The notes: a model not told the origin generated them from the letters alone. 34,451 nt of DNA from Chlamydiota bacterium (GCA_013287215.1 JABDEH010000008.1:1-34451); one strand, 5' to 3'. Positions 14,413 to 24,026 are shown, numbered from the stretch's first letter. A program made the numbers and translations.

Positions 14413-14940
14413 ATGACATCCGTTTCCAGAGATCCCCGTGCAAGCATGCCCGACTGGGTAGAGGTTTCCCACCGTGCAATGAATCCAGACACTGCCTCTT
14501 TGGGGGTTTCCGCATTGGACAAAAAGACGGCCTCTGCCGCTAAAAGTATCTCAACGGCATCGACATCTTCGAACTCTACAGATTCAGGACCCGACGTTGC
14601 TATTCCTATGAAAGGTGTATTCAAAGAAACAACCAAAGAGGTATTGCCCCTCGTATTTGGGTCGACAACGCTCAATCCGTTAACGGCTGAACCTGGAAAT
14701 CCTTCCGAGCGTTGTTCTGTCAAAGCGGCAAAGCTCGGAAAAGATCTACAATACATTTTTGCCCCTAGCGCCGCTATAGAGAAAGTGACAAACTTTTGTC
14801 AGGGGCAAAGGCTCGAAAACAGTGTGAAAGTCATCGACAATTCAGATCTTCAAGAGGCCATTCTGCTCAACCGTATCGCCGCACCCTACCTCTGTGACAT
14901 TGTCTCCAGAAAAAAGTTAAAGGCGCTGACTATTTTCTAG
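14413..14940 (+). CDS. Unknown protein with Ser/Thr-rich N-terminal region
   Basis: I do not recognise this 175-residue protein. The first 70 residues are rich in Ser, Thr and Ala and look disordered (ASAAKSISTASTSSNSTDSG, 33-52). The C-terminal 75 residues look folded (LGKDLQYIFAPSAAIEKVTN, DLQEAILLNRIAAPYLCDIV). There is no hydrophobic signal. A disordered polar N-terminus before a compact C-terminus is seen in many chlamydial type III effectors, but this is only a suggestion. I chose the ATG at 14413 over a GTG at 14401 because the ATG is downstream of a good promoter; neither has a strong ribosome-binding site. The TAG stop lies inside the left arm of a long palindrome. Confidence 0.55.
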   Translation: MTSVSRDPRASMPDWVEVSHRAMNPDTASLGVSALDKKTASAAKSISTASTSSNSTDSGPDVAIPMKGVFKETTKEVLPLVFGSTTLNPLTAEPGNPSERCSVKAAKLGKDLQYIFAPSAAIEKVTNFCQGQRLENSVKVIDNSDLQEAILLNRIAAPYLCDIVSRKKLKALTIF

Positions 14941-15103
14941 CCCGCTGGGCAAATAGGTGCCAATTAGCTTGCTGCGGCTTTGCCAAATTGATCCTCTCTC
15001 GTTGGCCATAGTTCTACTATGTCCGCCTCGTTCGGACCGCTTCCGCTTCAATTTGGCTTTGCCTCGCTAGCGCTCTTTGTCACCTATTTGTCCATTGGGC
15101 TAG
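14937..15103. repeat. 167-bp imperfect palindrome between convergent genes
   Basis: The outer arms 14937-14959 (starting CTAGCCCGCTGGG) and 15081-15103 pair at 20 of 23 positions. Inner arms GCCAAATTGA (14982-14991) and TCAATTTGGC (15048-15057) pair perfectly about the same centre. Both flanking genes end in the arms: the TAG of the gene at 14413 is in the left arm, and the last five codons and stop of rmuC are in the right arm. The unit may be a miniature mobile element that became a two-way terminator. Confidence 0.75.
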
Positions 15104-16262
15104 TAACTTCTGGACTTTCTAGAATACGAGGAACTCTCTCCACCAGCTCTAATGCCTCTGCCTCGATGTGGGTGGAGGCGGCCCCGAGCTCTTGGAATTT
15201 GCGGGCGGTGACGAGCACGCGGCTCTCAAGAGATCCCATCGCCTTATTATAGGCTTCGACGGAACTTCCCAGACTGCGCCCCATTTTGGCGAAGTGGCTG
15301 CTCATATCGACGATCCGCTTATAGAGCTCATGGCCAAGATCGCTCACCTCTTGGGCGTGGCGCGACAAGCTCTCTTGTTTCCACCCATAGGCCACGGAGC
15401 GCAGGAGCGCGATCAGTGTCGTGGGCGTGGCGAGGATCACTCCTTGCTCGACGCCGATCTCAATGAGGGAGGGATCGTATTCTAGGGCGGCGCTGAAAAA
15501 TGTCTCAGCGGGCAGGAAGAGGATCACGAACTCGGGGGTGGGCTGGAACTGCTCCCAGTAGGCTTTTTTCGAGAGCTGCGTCACATGCGCGCGCACGAGC
15601 CTGGCGTGCTCTTTGAGCTTGTGCTCGCGGACGGCTTCATCTTGAGTTTGGATCGCTTCCAAGTAGGCTTCGAGCGGCACTTTAGCATCGATGATCACCT
15701 GCCGCCCGCCGGGAAGACGGACGAGAAGATCTGGGCGTTGGCGCGCTTCCCCGCCGATCTCTTGCTCATAAAAGTCGCAGTGGTTCAGCATGCCGGCTAG
15801 CTCGACAACACGGCGCAGCTGCATCTCTCCCCAACGCCCGCGGATAATCGGCGCGCGCAGCGCTTTGACGAGGCTACCGGTTTCATGGCGGAGCTGCCGT
15901 TCGGTCTCAATGAGAGAGCGGAGCTGCTGCTGGACCGATTCATGGTCGCCCTTGCGCTCCTTTTCGAGCTGCCGCATGCCGAGATCGAGCTTGGAGAGGG
16001 TCTCTTTGACGGGTTTGACGAGCTCTTCGATCGACTGCTCTTTTTTCTCTAGGTCGCCTTTTGCCCGCTCATGAAACTTCTCTAAGCTGGCGCTCGCAAG
16101 ATCGAGGAACGTGCGGTTGTTCCGCTCGAGGGCGTCGTGGGAAAGGGCTTTGAACCGCTCGTCGTTCTTCACCTTTTCTTCGGCCATCTTGCGCAAGTGG
16201 TACTCTCGAAGAAACAGCAAACAAAAAATACAGGCCAGCGCGGCTGCGGCGATCAGGGCCAT
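15084..16262 (-). CDS. rmuC: RmuC-family protein (DNA recombination/inversion control)
   Basis: This 392-residue protein has an N-terminal membrane anchor (ALIAAAALACIFCLLFL, residues 2-18) and a long coiled-coil (about 25-135). The RmuC nuclease-like domain follows (about 140-310) with RGRWGEMQLRRVVELAGM, RPDLLVRLPGG and IDAKVPLEAY, where the Asp and Lys belong to the restriction-endonuclease-like core. A C-terminal helical part ends the protein. RmuC proteins limit rearrangement at inverted repeats. I start it at ATG 16262, one base after the pssA stop and behind GAGGAAGAGGAG; the longer frame would need a TTG within pssA. Its last codons, SPMDK, come from the right arm of the palindrome at 14937-15103. 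The pair with pssA matches C. trachomatis. Confidence 0.9.
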   Translation of the reverse strand: MALIAAAALACIFCLLFLREYHLRKMAEEKVKNDERFKALSHDALERNNRTFLDLASASLEKFHERAKGDLEKKEQSIEELVKPVKETLSKLDLGMRQLEKERKGDHESVQQQLRSLIETERQLRHETGSLVKALRAPIIRGRWGEMQLRRVVELAGMLNHCDFYEQEIGGEARQRPDLLVRLPGGRQVIIDAKVPLEAYLEAIQTQDEAVREHKLKEHARLVRAHVTQLSKKAYWEQFQPTPEFVILFLPAETFFSAALEYDPSLIEIGVEQGVILATPTTLIALLRSVAYGWKQESLSRHAQEVSDLGHELYKRIVDMSSHFAKMGRSLGSSVEAYNKAMGSLESRVLVTARKFQELGAASTHIEAEALELVERVPRILESPEVTSPMDK

Positions 16263-16263
16263 G

Positions 16264-17094
16264 TTACTCCTCTTCCTCAGGTTCAAACTCTTCTAAGGTT
16301 TTTGACTTTTTTCCCGCAATCAGCCGGATGATCGAGAGGACGCAGGCAAGGACGATGTAAGCCCAAGGGATGATCACCAGAATGACAGGGAAGAAGTGGA
16401 GAATGCCATAGAGAACGAAGATGGCGAGCAGGGCGGTAAAAAAGACGAGCTGAAAAGAAGCAACGCGGAAATGGAGGACTTTTAAGCTGGGGAACTTCCA
16501 CCGGCTGACCATGAAAAAGCCGAGCAGGACCATGAGTGTGGAGAGAACGATGGCCTGGGTCTCGGGCTCCATCGGAAGAAAGCTGATGCCGAAGGGAGAG
16601 GCGAGAAATAAGTTGGCAGAGACGGCGGCGATCGCGCCGGCGGGGATCGGCAGTCCGGTGAAGTGTTTCTTCTGGAGCGCGGTTGCGTGAGGATCGCCCT
16701 TCGCTTCTTGGGTCTTCACATTAAAACGGACGAGCCGCAGGACGCCGCAAATCGAAAACAGCATCGCGCCTACGATCGCATAAAAAGCGAGTCCTGTCCC
16801 CTGTTCTAAAGATAAACTTTTGAGAAAAACGACGGACGGCGCCACGCCAAAAGACACAGCATCGGCCAGAGAGTCGAACATGAACCCAAATTCACTTTCG
16901 GCGCGGATCATCCGGGCCACGGCCCCGTCGAGGACATCCGCAAGCGCGGCAACAAGTAATAGAACAGCCGCCGCCTGCAACCCTTGAAAGGTCCCGGAGC
17001 CCGGCTCCACCATCGTCACCTTAAAAATGACAAACAGTCCGCAGGCCAGTCCAAACGCAGTAATGATATTCGGGATCAGGTAAACTCGTCTCAT
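16264..17094 (-). CDS. pssA: CDP-diacylglycerol-serine O-phosphatidyltransferase
   Basis: This 276-residue inner-membrane enzyme makes phosphatidylserine from CDP-diacylglycerol and serine, the first step to phosphatidylethanolamine. The CDP-alcohol phosphotransferase signature D-G-x2-A-R-x8-G-x3-D-x3-D is complete: D56, G57, A60, R61, G70, D74, D78. About seven hydrophobic helices follow, and the C-terminus is acidic (LEEFEPEEEE). It is the first gene of the leftward pssA-rmuC unit and is divergent from nrdA. Spacing to rmuC is one base, which implies coupled translation. Confidence 0.93.
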   Translation of the reverse strand: MRRVYLIPNIITAFGLACGLFVIFKVTMVEPGSGTFQGLQAAAVLLLVAALADVLDGAVARMIRAESEFGFMFDSLADAVSFGVAPSVVFLKSLSLEQGTGLAFYAIVGAMLFSICGVLRLVRFNVKTQEAKGDPHATALQKKHFTGLPIPAGAIAAVSANLFLASPFGISFLPMEPETQAIVLSTLMVLLGFFMVSRWKFPSLKVLHFRVASFQLVFFTALLAIFVLYGILHFFPVILVIIPWAYIVLACVLSIIRLIAGKKSKTLEEFEPEEEE

Positions 17095-17156
17095 AATGTT
17101 CAGTCCCCCACTCTACCCTTATCATACCATAACGATAAGTATTCCTACCACTCCTC

Positions 17157-17230
17157 CCCCAAACGTGCCCCATTTCTTCTTCTTTCCCTTCCCTATAATT
17201 AATGGGGCCAAGGCAGGGGCACGTTTGGGG
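17157..17230. repeat. 15-bp perfect inverted repeat upstream of nrdA
   Basis: CCCCAAACGTGCCCC (17157-17171) and its exact reverse complement (17216-17230) stand 44 bp apart in the 309-bp pssA-nrdA intergenic region. A TATAAT sits between them (17194-17199) without a good -35 box. Whether it is an operator, a hairpin or a relic is unclear. Confidence 0.65.
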
Positions 17231-17296
17231 AAGGAAAAGAGGTCTTGTCCATGCGCTTTTTAAAAAAATCTTTTTTTCTGGACTTAAAGTTTGGAG

Positions 17297-17343
17297 CTAC
17301 CATATATAGTGTGTTAAGGCAGCGAATACCACAACATGTGGTA
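17297..17343 (+). promoter_or_regulatory. Putative NrdR operator pair upstream of nrdAB
   Basis: CTACCATATATAGTGT (17297-17312) matches the NrdR box consensus ACACTATATATAGTGT at 13 of 16 positions. A second dyad, TACCACAACATGTGGTA (17327-17343), is centred about 30.5 bp away, close to three helical turns, as is usual for paired NrdR boxes. Its sequence fits the consensus poorly. The pair ends 60 bp before the nrdA ATG. Chlamydiae encode NrdR, the nucleotide-sensing repressor of ribonucleotide reductase genes. Confidence 0.6.
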
Positions 17344-17403
17344 GTTTGCAGCCAAAAGGCATGAGCTTCAAGACTTTGAATTAAAAAAAATAGCGGGTAG
17401 ACA

Positions 17404-20400
17404 ATGACAACACAAGCCACAGAAACAGCCACCACTCTTTTTACGGTCGTCAAACGTAATGGGACTTTGGTCCCCTTCCGAAAAGAAAGGATCTACCGCG
17501 CGCTGGAAGCGGCGTTTAGGGACACCAAAAAGGTCTTTAAATCAGACCCTCTGCCTGAGGAATACAAGGAAGCGGTCGAACAGATGACCGATATCATCGT
17601 CGCTGAAATCCTCCGTTTGGCCTCGAAGGGCGCCTGCTTGACGGTGGAAGGAATCCAAGACCTTGTGGAAGTGATGCTCATGAAAAACGACCATCACGAT
17701 GTGGCGAGGGACTATATTATCTACCGCGACCAGCATAAGGCGCTGCGCGAGGACTCTCCGCAAAATTTGAAGATTGCGCGAGAAGATGGATCGCAGGTCC
17801 GCTTCAACCCGATGAAGATCGCCTCCTCGATCGAAGAAGCCTTTAGACGCACCCGCCACATCAATGGCCCCTCCTCCCAAACGATCATCGAGGCTGTCAA
17901 CCTCCTCACGCAGAAAGTGGTCGCAAGGGCGATGACGCTCTCCAAAATACAAGGGCTCACCACTGCAGTGATCGAAGATGAGATCGAGCAGCAGCTCATG
18001 CGCGAAGGGTTTTATGGAGTCGCAAAAGATTTCATCATCTCGAGGGCCGGCATCAAATCTTCCCCCTCTCCCCTTCATGAGATGATCGAAGAAAAACGGG
18101 ACGAGAGAAAATTCACCATCTATACGGAAGATGGAAAATCGAAGACCATTTCTGAGTTGTCGCTTAAGAACAAGCTCAAATTCGCCTGCCGCGGGTTCGA
18201 TGATCTCGTGTCTTATGAGGAGCTCTTCGATCATTCGATCTCCAACTTCTATGAAGGGATCAAAGAAAAAGAAGTCGACCTCGCGATCACCTTCGCCGCG
18301 CGAGCAAAAATTGAAAAAGAACCCGCCTATTCCAAGGTCGCCGCCCGCCTCCTTCTCGACGTCCTCTATCGAGAGTCGATGGGCATCAGCTCTTCCGACC
18401 CCACATTGGAATCAGCCCACCGCGCCTACTTCTCTAAATATTTGGCAAGGGCTGTCGAGATCAAACGGGTCCACCCTTCCCTCCTAGAGTTTGACCTTCC
18501 CAAGCTCGCCTCGGCGATGCAGCTGCAGCGCGATGACCAGTTTTCCTACCTCGGCCTCCAAACTCTCTATGACCGCTACTTCATCCACGACGAGCAGCGC
18601 CGCTTAGAAACGCCCCAGATCTTCTGGATGCGGGTCGCCATGGGGCTCGCTCTCAAAGAAGAGAATAAAACAGAGCGGGCGATCGAGTTCTACAACATCC
18701 TCTCCACCTTCCTCTATATTACGGGAACGCCCACGCTGTTCAACTCGGGCACGATGCATCCGCAGCTCAGCTCCTGCTACCTCTCGACGATCGAGGATGA
18801 TTTGGGCCATATCTTCAAGGTGATCTCTGACGACGCGCAGCTCTCAAAATTTGCGGGCGGCATCGGCAACGATTGGACCAATGTGCGCGCCACCGGCGCC
18901 ATCATTAGAGGGACAAACGGCAGCAGCCAGGGCGTGATCCCCTTCTTAAAAGTTGCCAACGACACGGCCGTGGCAGTCAACCAATGCTTTGCCCCCGACA
19001 CCATGGTCTATACTTCTCAAGGCATTCGGCCCATCTCTACAATCCGTCCTAAAGATCTCGTCTTAGGGGTCAGCGGCGCCTACCGCGAAGTGATCGAACG
19101 GTTTGCTTATAACCAGCACGGTCCCATGGTCCGGCTGGACATCAAGCATGCGCTAGAACCCCTCTCTGTAACGGCGGGACATCCCTTCTATGCCATTCAG
19201 GGAGCTAGGCTCGAAGAATCCAACGAGCGCACGCTGACAAAGATCAAAAAAAGAAAACTCCAAGCCGCCTGGGTGGAAGCCTCTAAACTCCAAAAGGGCG
19301 ACTATGTAGCCCAGGTCATTCCCCAAGAGGTGGTGCCCGTAGCGGAATTTGACGAAGAGGATGCCCGCCTCTACGGAATCCTCCTAGGAGACGGCCACCT
19401 AACTAAAGACGGAGCGGAGTGGGGCGTATCGGGAAATCCCGCCTCCGACGCCCGTTTAACCTTTGTCCGCAGCTACCTCGAAGCCCGGGGCATCCACTTC
19501 TGGGAGACCGGACGAGGAAACACATATCAGCAAATCCGCTGGGCCTCAGGACGGGGCGCCGTGCGGAACGCCACGACCGGACGCATCACCGAAGCCGGCG
19601 CGCCCACGCTTCCCTTCGATTCTACCGATCTGTACGACGATCAAGGAAGAAAGCAGATCGCTCCCCGCCTTTCCCACCTCCCCAAGAATCAAACCTTGGC
19701 CCTCTTGCAAGGACTTTTGGAGACAGATGGAAATGTCTCCCGAGGTACGGAGATCTCTTTCACCAACACCTCGCTCCCGCTCGCAGAAGGGGTCCGCTAC
19801 CAATGTTTAAGACTGGGCATCCCCACAGCCGGCAATAAACGGGTGCGCAAGATGGAGCACACCGGCACAAGGTCCGATGGCTCTACGACAGAATTTAAGG
19901 GCACTACCACTTGTTACGACATCCGCATTCCTGCCGTTAAGGCCCTCGCGGACCGCGTGGGTTGCAAGCCTCTGACCAAGCGCAACTGGCTCACGATTGA
20001 CGGTCGCCTCTATTCCCGCGTCAAAAGCGTGACGGCGATCGAGCCTACACCCTTTGTCTACGACCTTTTGGTTGAAGGCGACGAGTCCTACATGACTGCG
20101 TCCGGCCTCGCCCATAATGGGGGCAAACGCAAAGGGGCGATGTGCGCCTACCTCGAGTCGTGGCACCTCGATGTCGAAGACTTCCTTGAGCTCCGGAAAA
20201 ACACCGGCGACGACCGCAGACGCACGCACGATATGAACACCGCCAATTGGATCCCCGACCTCTTCATGAAACGGGTCATCGAAAACGGGACCTGGACCTT
20301 GTTCAGCCCCAACGACGTCCCCGACCTCCACGATCTCTACGGAGCTGCTTTTGAGAAGCGCTACGCGGAATATGAAACAATGGTGGACGAGGGCAAGATC

Positions 20401-21687
20401 AAGCTCTTCAAAAAAGTGGAAGCGCTGGGCCTTTGGCGCAAGATGCTGAGCATGCTCTTTGAAACAGGGCATCCTTGGATCACCTTTAAAGATCCTTCCA
20501 ACATCCGCTCTCCTCAAGACCACATGGGTGTTGTCCACAGCTCCAACCTCTGCACCGAGATCTTGCTCAACACCACACCCGCAGAAACCGCTGTGTGCAA
20601 CCTGGGCTCGATCAACCTCGTTGAGCACACCACTCCCCAAGGGATCGACGAGAAAAAATTAGCCTCCACGATCAAGACCGCGATCCGGATGCTCGACAAT
20701 GTGATCGACATCAACTACTATCCGACTGCGGAAGCGAAGGCGTCCAACTTGCGCCATCGCCCCGTCGGACTTGGCCTCATGGGATTCCAAGATGCGCTCT
20801 ACATCCAGAACATCAGCTACGCCAGCTATGAAGCGGTGCAGTTTGCAGATGTCAGCATGGAGCTTATCTCCTACTACGCGATCCTCGCCTCCAGCGAACT
20901 TGCCAAAGAGCGCGGCGCCTACTCAACCTATAAAGGCTCCAAGTGGGACCGCGGCTATCTGCCTCTCGACACGATTGATCTTCTCGAAAAAGAGCGGGGC
21001 GGCTACCTCGACATGGACCGCAGCTCCACGCTCGATTGGACCCCTGTCCGCGAATCGATTAAAAAGTACGGCATGCGCAACAGCAACACCATGGCCATTG
21101 CGCCGACAGCCACGATCTCTAACATCACGGGCGTGACGCAGTCGATCGAGCCGATGTACAAACACCTCTTTGTCAAATCGAACCTCTCCGGCGAGTTCAC
21201 CATCCCCAATCTTTATCTCGTCGAGCGGCTGAAAAGCTTAAAACTCTGGGACCACGACATGCTGGATGACCTCAAATATTTTGACGGCACCATCACCGAA
21301 ATCGAAAGAATTCCTGACGACATCAAGCACGTCTACCTCACCGCCTTTGAGATTGATCCCGAGTGGATCCTCGAATGCGCGAGCCGCCGCCAAAAATGGA
21401 TCGACATGGGCGAGTCGCTCAACATGTACCTTGCCGAGCCGAGCGGCAAAAAACTGCACCAGGCCTACATCTCTTCCTGGACAAAAGGACTCAAGACCAA
21501 CTATTACTTGCGCACCTTGGCAGCGACACAGATTGAGAAATCGACTACCGACGTCAACAAGCGCGGCCTCCAGCCCCGCTGGATGAAAAACAAATCTGCC
21601 TCGAGCAACATCCAGGTAGACCGAGAAGCAGCAGCCGATAAGCCGATCAGCTGCAGCATGGAAGAAGGTTGCGAGAGCTGTCAATAA
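17404..21687 (+). CDS. nrdA: Ribonucleoside-diphosphate reductase large subunit, intein-containing
   Basis: This precursor has 1427 residues; removing a 378-residue intein (528-905) leaves 1049, about the length of chlamydial NrdA (roughly 1047). It reduces ribonucleoside diphosphates to deoxy forms with NrdB. The N-terminus has two ATP-cone domains (about 14-105 and 121-215) and a weaker third-like segment to about 300. Active-site parts in precursor numbering are: redox Cys C458 (SSCYLST) with C1065 (TAVCNLGS), N1048-C1050-E1052 (NLCTE), and the Tyr pair in NYYLRT. The tail cysteines are in [10 protein letters not shown] near the end. The extein junction is VNQ / GGKRKGA. The start ATG has only a weak GGGTAG upstream. 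nrdB follows after 17 bp. Confidence 0.95.
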   Translation: MTTQATETATTLFTVVKRNGTLVPFRKERIYRALEAAFRDTKKVFKSDPLPEEYKEAVEQMTDIIVAEILRLASKGACLTVEGIQDLVEVMLMKNDHHDVARDYIIYRDQHKALREDSPQNLKIAREDGSQVRFNPMKIASSIEEAFRRTRHINGPSSQTIIEAVNLLTQKVVARAMTLSKIQGLTTAVIEDEIEQQLMREGFYGVAKDFIISRAGIKSSPSPLHEMIEEKRDERKFTIYTEDGKSKTISELSLKNKLKFACRGFDDLVSYEELFDHSISNFYEGIKEKEVDLAITFAARAKIEKEPAYSKVAARLLLDVLYRESMGISSSDPTLESAHRAYFSKYLARAVEIKRVHPSLLEFDLPKLASAMQLQRDDQFSYLGLQTLYDRYFIHDEQRRLETPQIFWMRVAMGLALKEENKTERAIEFYNILSTFLYITGTPTLFNSGTMHPQLSSCYLSTIEDDLGHIFKVISDDAQLSKFAGGIGNDWTNVRATGAIIRGTNGSSQGVIPFLKVANDTAVAVNQCFAPDTMVYTSQGIRPISTIRPKDLVLGVSGAYREVIERFAYNQHGPMVRLDIKHALEPLSVTAGHPFYAIQGARLEESNERTLTKIKKRKLQAAWVEASKLQKGDYVAQVIPQEVVPVAEFDEEDARLYGILLGDGHLTKDGAEWGVSGNPASDARLTFVRSYLEARGIHFWETGRGNTYQQIRWASGRGAVRNATTGRITEAGAPTLPFDSTDLYDDQGRKQIAPRLSHLPKNQTLALLQGLLETDGNVSRGTEISFTNTSLPLAEGVRYQCLRLGIPTAGNKRVRKMEHTGTRSDGSTTEFKGTTTCYDIRIPAVKALADRVGCKPLTKRNWLTIDGRLYSRVKSVTAIEPTPFVYDLLVEGDESYMTASGLAHNGGKRKGAMCAYLESWHLDVEDFLELRKNTGDDRRRTHDMNTANWIPDLFMKRVIENGTWTLFSPNDVPDLHDLYGAAFEKRYAEYETMVDEGKIKLFKKVEALGLWRKMLSMLFETGHPWITFKDPSNIRSPQDHMGVVHSSNLCTEILLNTTPAETAVCNLGSINLVEHTTPQGIDEKKLASTIKTAIRMLDNVIDINYYPTAEAKASNLRHRPVGLGLMGFQDALYIQNISYASYEAVQFADVSMELISYYAILASSELAKERGAYSTYKGSKWDRGYLPLDTIDLLEKERGGYLDMDRSSTLDWTPVRESIKKYGMRNSNTMAIAPTATISNITGVTQSIEPMYKHLFVKSNLSGEFTIPNLYLVERLKSLKLWDHDMLDDLKYFDGTITEIERIPDDIKHVYLTAFEIDPEWILECASRRQKWIDMGESLNMYLAEPSGKKLHQAYISSWTKGLKTNYYLRTLAATQIEKSTTDVNKRGLQPRWMKNKSASSNIQVDREAAADKPISCSMEEGCESCQ
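18985..20118 (+). mobile_element. Intein in NrdA with LAGLIDADG homing endonuclease and Gly at the +1 position
   Basis: The 378-residue intein starts with Cys528 ([18 protein letters not shown], block A) and ends with H904-N905 ([11 protein letters not shown], blocks F and G). Block B has T590-A-G-H593. Two endonuclease motifs, [11 protein letters not shown] (D663) and [12 protein letters not shown] (D775), indicate a potentially active LAGLIDADG enzyme. The insertion lies between Gln and the conserved GGKRKGA stretch of NrdA. The first residue after the intein is Gly, not Cys, Ser or Thr. Standard class 1 splicing needs a nucleophile there, so either splicing uses another route, as described for some bacterial intein-like domains, or the host protein is cleaved. 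NrdA being essential favours some form of splicing. Confidence 0.93.
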
Positions 21688-21704
21688 CAACAAAGGACAT
21701 GACG

Positions 21705-22736
21705 ATGAAAAATGCAGGAACTGAAAAACGGGTACAAGTGAAAGATAAACGGCTGATCAATTGCAACGCCGTCGACGTCAACCAGCTGATGCCGCTCAAA
21801 TACAAGTGGGCGTGGGAACATTACCTCAACGGCTGCGCCAACCATTGGATGCCGACCGAAGTGCCGATGGGCAAAGACATCGAGACGTGGAAATCGAACC
21901 AGCTCTCCGAAGATGAGAGACGGGTCATCATGCGCAACCTCGGCTTCTTCAGTACCGCAGAAAGTCTCGTGGGCAATAATATCGTGCTCGCGATCTTCAA
22001 GCACATCACCAACCCCGAAGCGCGCCAATATCTTTTGAGACAGTCGTTCGAAGAGGCGATCCACACCCATACGTTCCACTACATCGTCGAATCGCTCGCT
22101 TTAGATCAAGGCGAGGTGTTCAACATGTACAATGAAGTGAACACCATTCATGCCAAAGACGCCTTCGAGATGAAAATCACCGAAGAGATCATGAAACCCG
22201 GGTTCACCACGGAGACCTTCGAAGGAGCGCAAAAGTTCCTCGAGAACCTCATCGGCTACTACATCATCATGGAAGGGATCTTCTTCTATAGCGGCTTTGT
22301 GATGATCCTCTCGTTTAACCGGCAAAACAAGATGACCGGCATCGGCGAGCAGTTCCAATACATCTTACGCGACGAGACCGTCCACCTCAACTTCGGCATC
22401 GACCTCATCAACGGCGTCAAAGAGGAGAACCCCGAGCTGTGGACACCTGAGTTCCAGGCCCACATCCTCGACTTGATCCGCCAAGCGGTCGAACTCGAAG
22501 TGCTCTACGCCCAAGATTGCCTGCCTAAAGGGATCCTCGGCCTGACCGCGCCGATGTTCCGCGACTACGTCCAGTATATTGCAGATAGACGCCTCGAGCG
22601 GATCGGCCTCAAGGCGATCTACCGCTCGCGCAATCCGTTCCCCTGGATGAGCGAGACCATCGACCTCGGCAAAGAGAAAAACTTCTTCGAGACCCGGGTC
22701 AATGAGTATCAGTCGTCCTCGACGCTGACGTGGTAA
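21705..22736 (+). CDS. nrdB: Ribonucleotide reductase small subunit, class Ic
   Basis: This 343-residue ferritin-like protein houses the metal cofactor that starts the radical reaction. The radical position holds Phe124 in EEAIHTHTF instead of Tyr. Ligands E86, E117 and H120 match C. trachomatis E89, E120 and H123, with F124 for F127. In C. trachomatis this class Ic subunit uses a Mn/Fe cofactor instead of a tyrosyl radical, so the same chemistry is expected here. Later ligands lie in [12 protein letters not shown] place the start at ATG 21705, seven bases after AAAGGA; ATG 21699 is too close, and a longer TTG-initiated frame would overlap nrdA. It forms an operon with nrdA. Confidence 0.95.
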   Translation: MKNAGTEKRVQVKDKRLINCNAVDVNQLMPLKYKWAWEHYLNGCANHWMPTEVPMGKDIETWKSNQLSEDERRVIMRNLGFFSTAESLVGNNIVLAIFKHITNPEARQYLLRQSFEEAIHTHTFHYIVESLALDQGEVFNMYNEVNTIHAKDAFEMKITEEIMKPGFTTETFEGAQKFLENLIGYYIIMEGIFFYSGFVMILSFNRQNKMTGIGEQFQYILRDETVHLNFGIDLINGVKEENPELWTPEFQAHILDLIRQAVELEVLYAQDCLPKGILGLTAPMFRDYVQYIADRRLERIGLKAIYRSRNPFPWMSETIDLGKEKNFFETRVNEYQSSSTLTW

Positions 22737-22744
22737 GGGAAGTA

Positions 22745-22898
22745 AACGCAAAGACGCAGGAGGAGAAAAAGTCGCTCCATTTCCATCTTTTTCTTTGCGT
22801 CTCCGCGTCTTTGCGCCTTTGCGTTGAATTGCCATACTCACCTGAAAACGTAGCAAGAAAACCTGATGCGTAAAAGGATATTAGCGGCTTTGCGTTGA
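22745..22898. repeat. CGCAAAG-type palindromic repeat, half copy A
   Basis: The block contains an inverted pair: AACGCAAAGACGCAGGAGG near 22746 pairs with TTTGCGTCTCCGCGTCTTTGC around 22793-22813. A direct copy of the same unit occurs at about 30389-30566. It fills most of the nrdB-Ntn hydrolase gap (22737-22931). Its right end, GGCTTTGCGTTGA, supplies the -35 box of the next gene. Frames through it give the well-known artificial QRKGAKTRRRKE peptide. Confidence 0.8.
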
Positions 22899-22918
22899 GA
22901 TCTGAAAAAAACTATAAA
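22890..22918 (+). promoter_or_regulatory. Promoter of the Ntn hydrolase gene, with -35 inside the repeat
   Basis: TTGCGT (22890-22895) and TATAAA (22913-22918) are separated by 17 bp. The -35 box is the terminal TTTGCGTTGA of the CGCAAAG repeat. The ATG is at 22932, leaving a short leader. Confidence 0.6.
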
Positions 22919-22931
22919 ACCCGAGGTTGCG

Positions 22932-24026
22932 ATGAAATCTTTATACATATCCCTACTCATTAGCGCTCTCACATTGAGTACGATCTCGGGAGAGGCGTGC
23001 ACAGGCATTAAACTCACCGCCAAAGATGGCTCGGTTGTCCATGGGCGCACGGCAGAGTTTGGGGTGCAGCTCGATTTTTCCGCCCTCGTCATCCCCCGAG
23101 GCTATCCATTCACCGGGACGAATCCCCATGGCCCCGGACTCTCCTACAAAGCGAAGTATGGAGCCGTAGGAATTGTGTGTTTCAACACGACCGCTATCCT
23201 CGATGGCATGAATGAGAAAGGCCTCTCTGTCGGCGCTTTTTATTTCCCCGGCTACGCCAAATATCCGGAGATCACCTCTAAGAATCAAAAGAATGCCCTC
23301 TCCCCTACTGAATTTTCCGGCTGGCTTTTAACCCAGCACGCTACGGTCGAGGAAGTGCTCGCGGGCCTCAAGAACGTCGTGATTGCCCCAACCGTCATCG
23401 AGAATTGGGGTCCAACCCCTCCTCCGTTCCACTACATCGTCTATGATAAAACGGGAAGAAGCCTTGTGATCGAACCGGTGGGAGGCACCATTAAAACCTA
23501 CGAAAACAAGCTCGGGATCATCACGAATTCCCCCACATTCGATTGGCACATGACCAATCTCACGAACTATGTCAACCTGACCCCTTTCAACGTGAAACCC
23601 GTGACCGTAGACGGAATCACCTTCACCCCCTTTGGACAAGGATCGGGCATGATGGGCCTCCCCGGAGATTTTTCGCCTCCGTCAAGGTTCACGCGCGCCG
23701 CGATTTTTTCCACCGCAGCGATCCCTTCGGCAAACGCGCAAGACGCCGTTTTCCAAGCCTTTCACATTCTCAATCAGTTTGACATCCCCGTCGGACTCGT
23801 GCGCGCTGTAGAAAACGGCGTTGTCCACACCGATGCAACCCTGGCAACCGCCGTGCGCGATCCTCAATCCTTAAAATTCTATTACAGGACCTATGATGAC
23901 CAAAGCATCCGCATGATTGATCTGAAAACCTTTGATCTGGAGGCGCAAACCTTGCAGACCCTCCCCATCTCAGACCGGCAAACGTATGAGGATGTCTCTT
24001 CGAAATTTACACCCAAGTCTGAATAG
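22932..24026 (+). CDS. Secreted Ntn-type linear amide C-N hydrolase (choloylglycine hydrolase family)
   Basis: This 364-residue protein has a signal peptide (residues 1-22) ending directly before C23 in SGEACTGIKL. In the choloylglycine hydrolase/penicillin V acylase family this Cys becomes the N-terminal nucleophile after processing. Supporting positions are R39 in HGRT, the Asn in MNEKGLSVG and the Asn in ITNSPTFDW. Members hydrolyse amide bonds of bile salts, penicillin V, acyl-homoserine lactones or ceramides; the substrate here cannot be told. Export suggests action in the periplasm or on host-derived amides. AC is preceded by GE, not a lipobox, so a lipoprotein is unlikely. It sits between nrdB and the M16 protease, an insertion compared with the remembered Chlamydia order. 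Confidence 0.88.
   Translation: MKSLYISLLISALTLSTISGEACTGIKLTAKDGSVVHGRTAEFGVQLDFSALVIPRGYPFTGTNPHGPGLSYKAKYGAVGIVCFNTTAILDGMNEKGLSVGAFYFPGYAKYPEITSKNQKNALSPTEFSGWLLTQHATVEEVLAGLKNVVIAPTVIENWGPTPPPFHYIVYDKTGRSLVIEPVGGTIKTYENKLGIITNSPTFDWHMTNLTNYVNLTPFNVKPVTVDGITFTPFGQGSGMMGLPGDFSPPSRFTRAAIFSTAAIPSANAQDAVFQAFHILNQFDIPVGLVRAVENGVVHTDATLATAVRDPQSLKFYYRTYDDQSIRMIDLKTFDLEAQTLQTLPISDRQTYEDVSSKFTPKSE

Noticed and set aside
17542-18234. 230-residue open frame antisense to nrdA
   Set aside because: It is a shadow of the strongly coding nrdA frame; no family resemblance and no start signal.
19807-20640. 277-residue open frame antisense to the intein and nrdA
   Set aside because: Shadow frame across the intein/extein boundary; the forward frame has conserved motifs throughout.
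22365-22856. 163-residue minus-strand frame with QRKGAKTRRRKE
   Set aside because: This peptide is the translation of the CGCAAAG repeat, commonly annotated by mistake, and it then runs antisense to nrdB.
22932-23000. Lipoprotein signal for the Ntn hydrolase
   Set aside because: The Cys is preceded by Gly-Glu-Ala rather than a lipobox; a catalytic N-terminal Cys explains it better.
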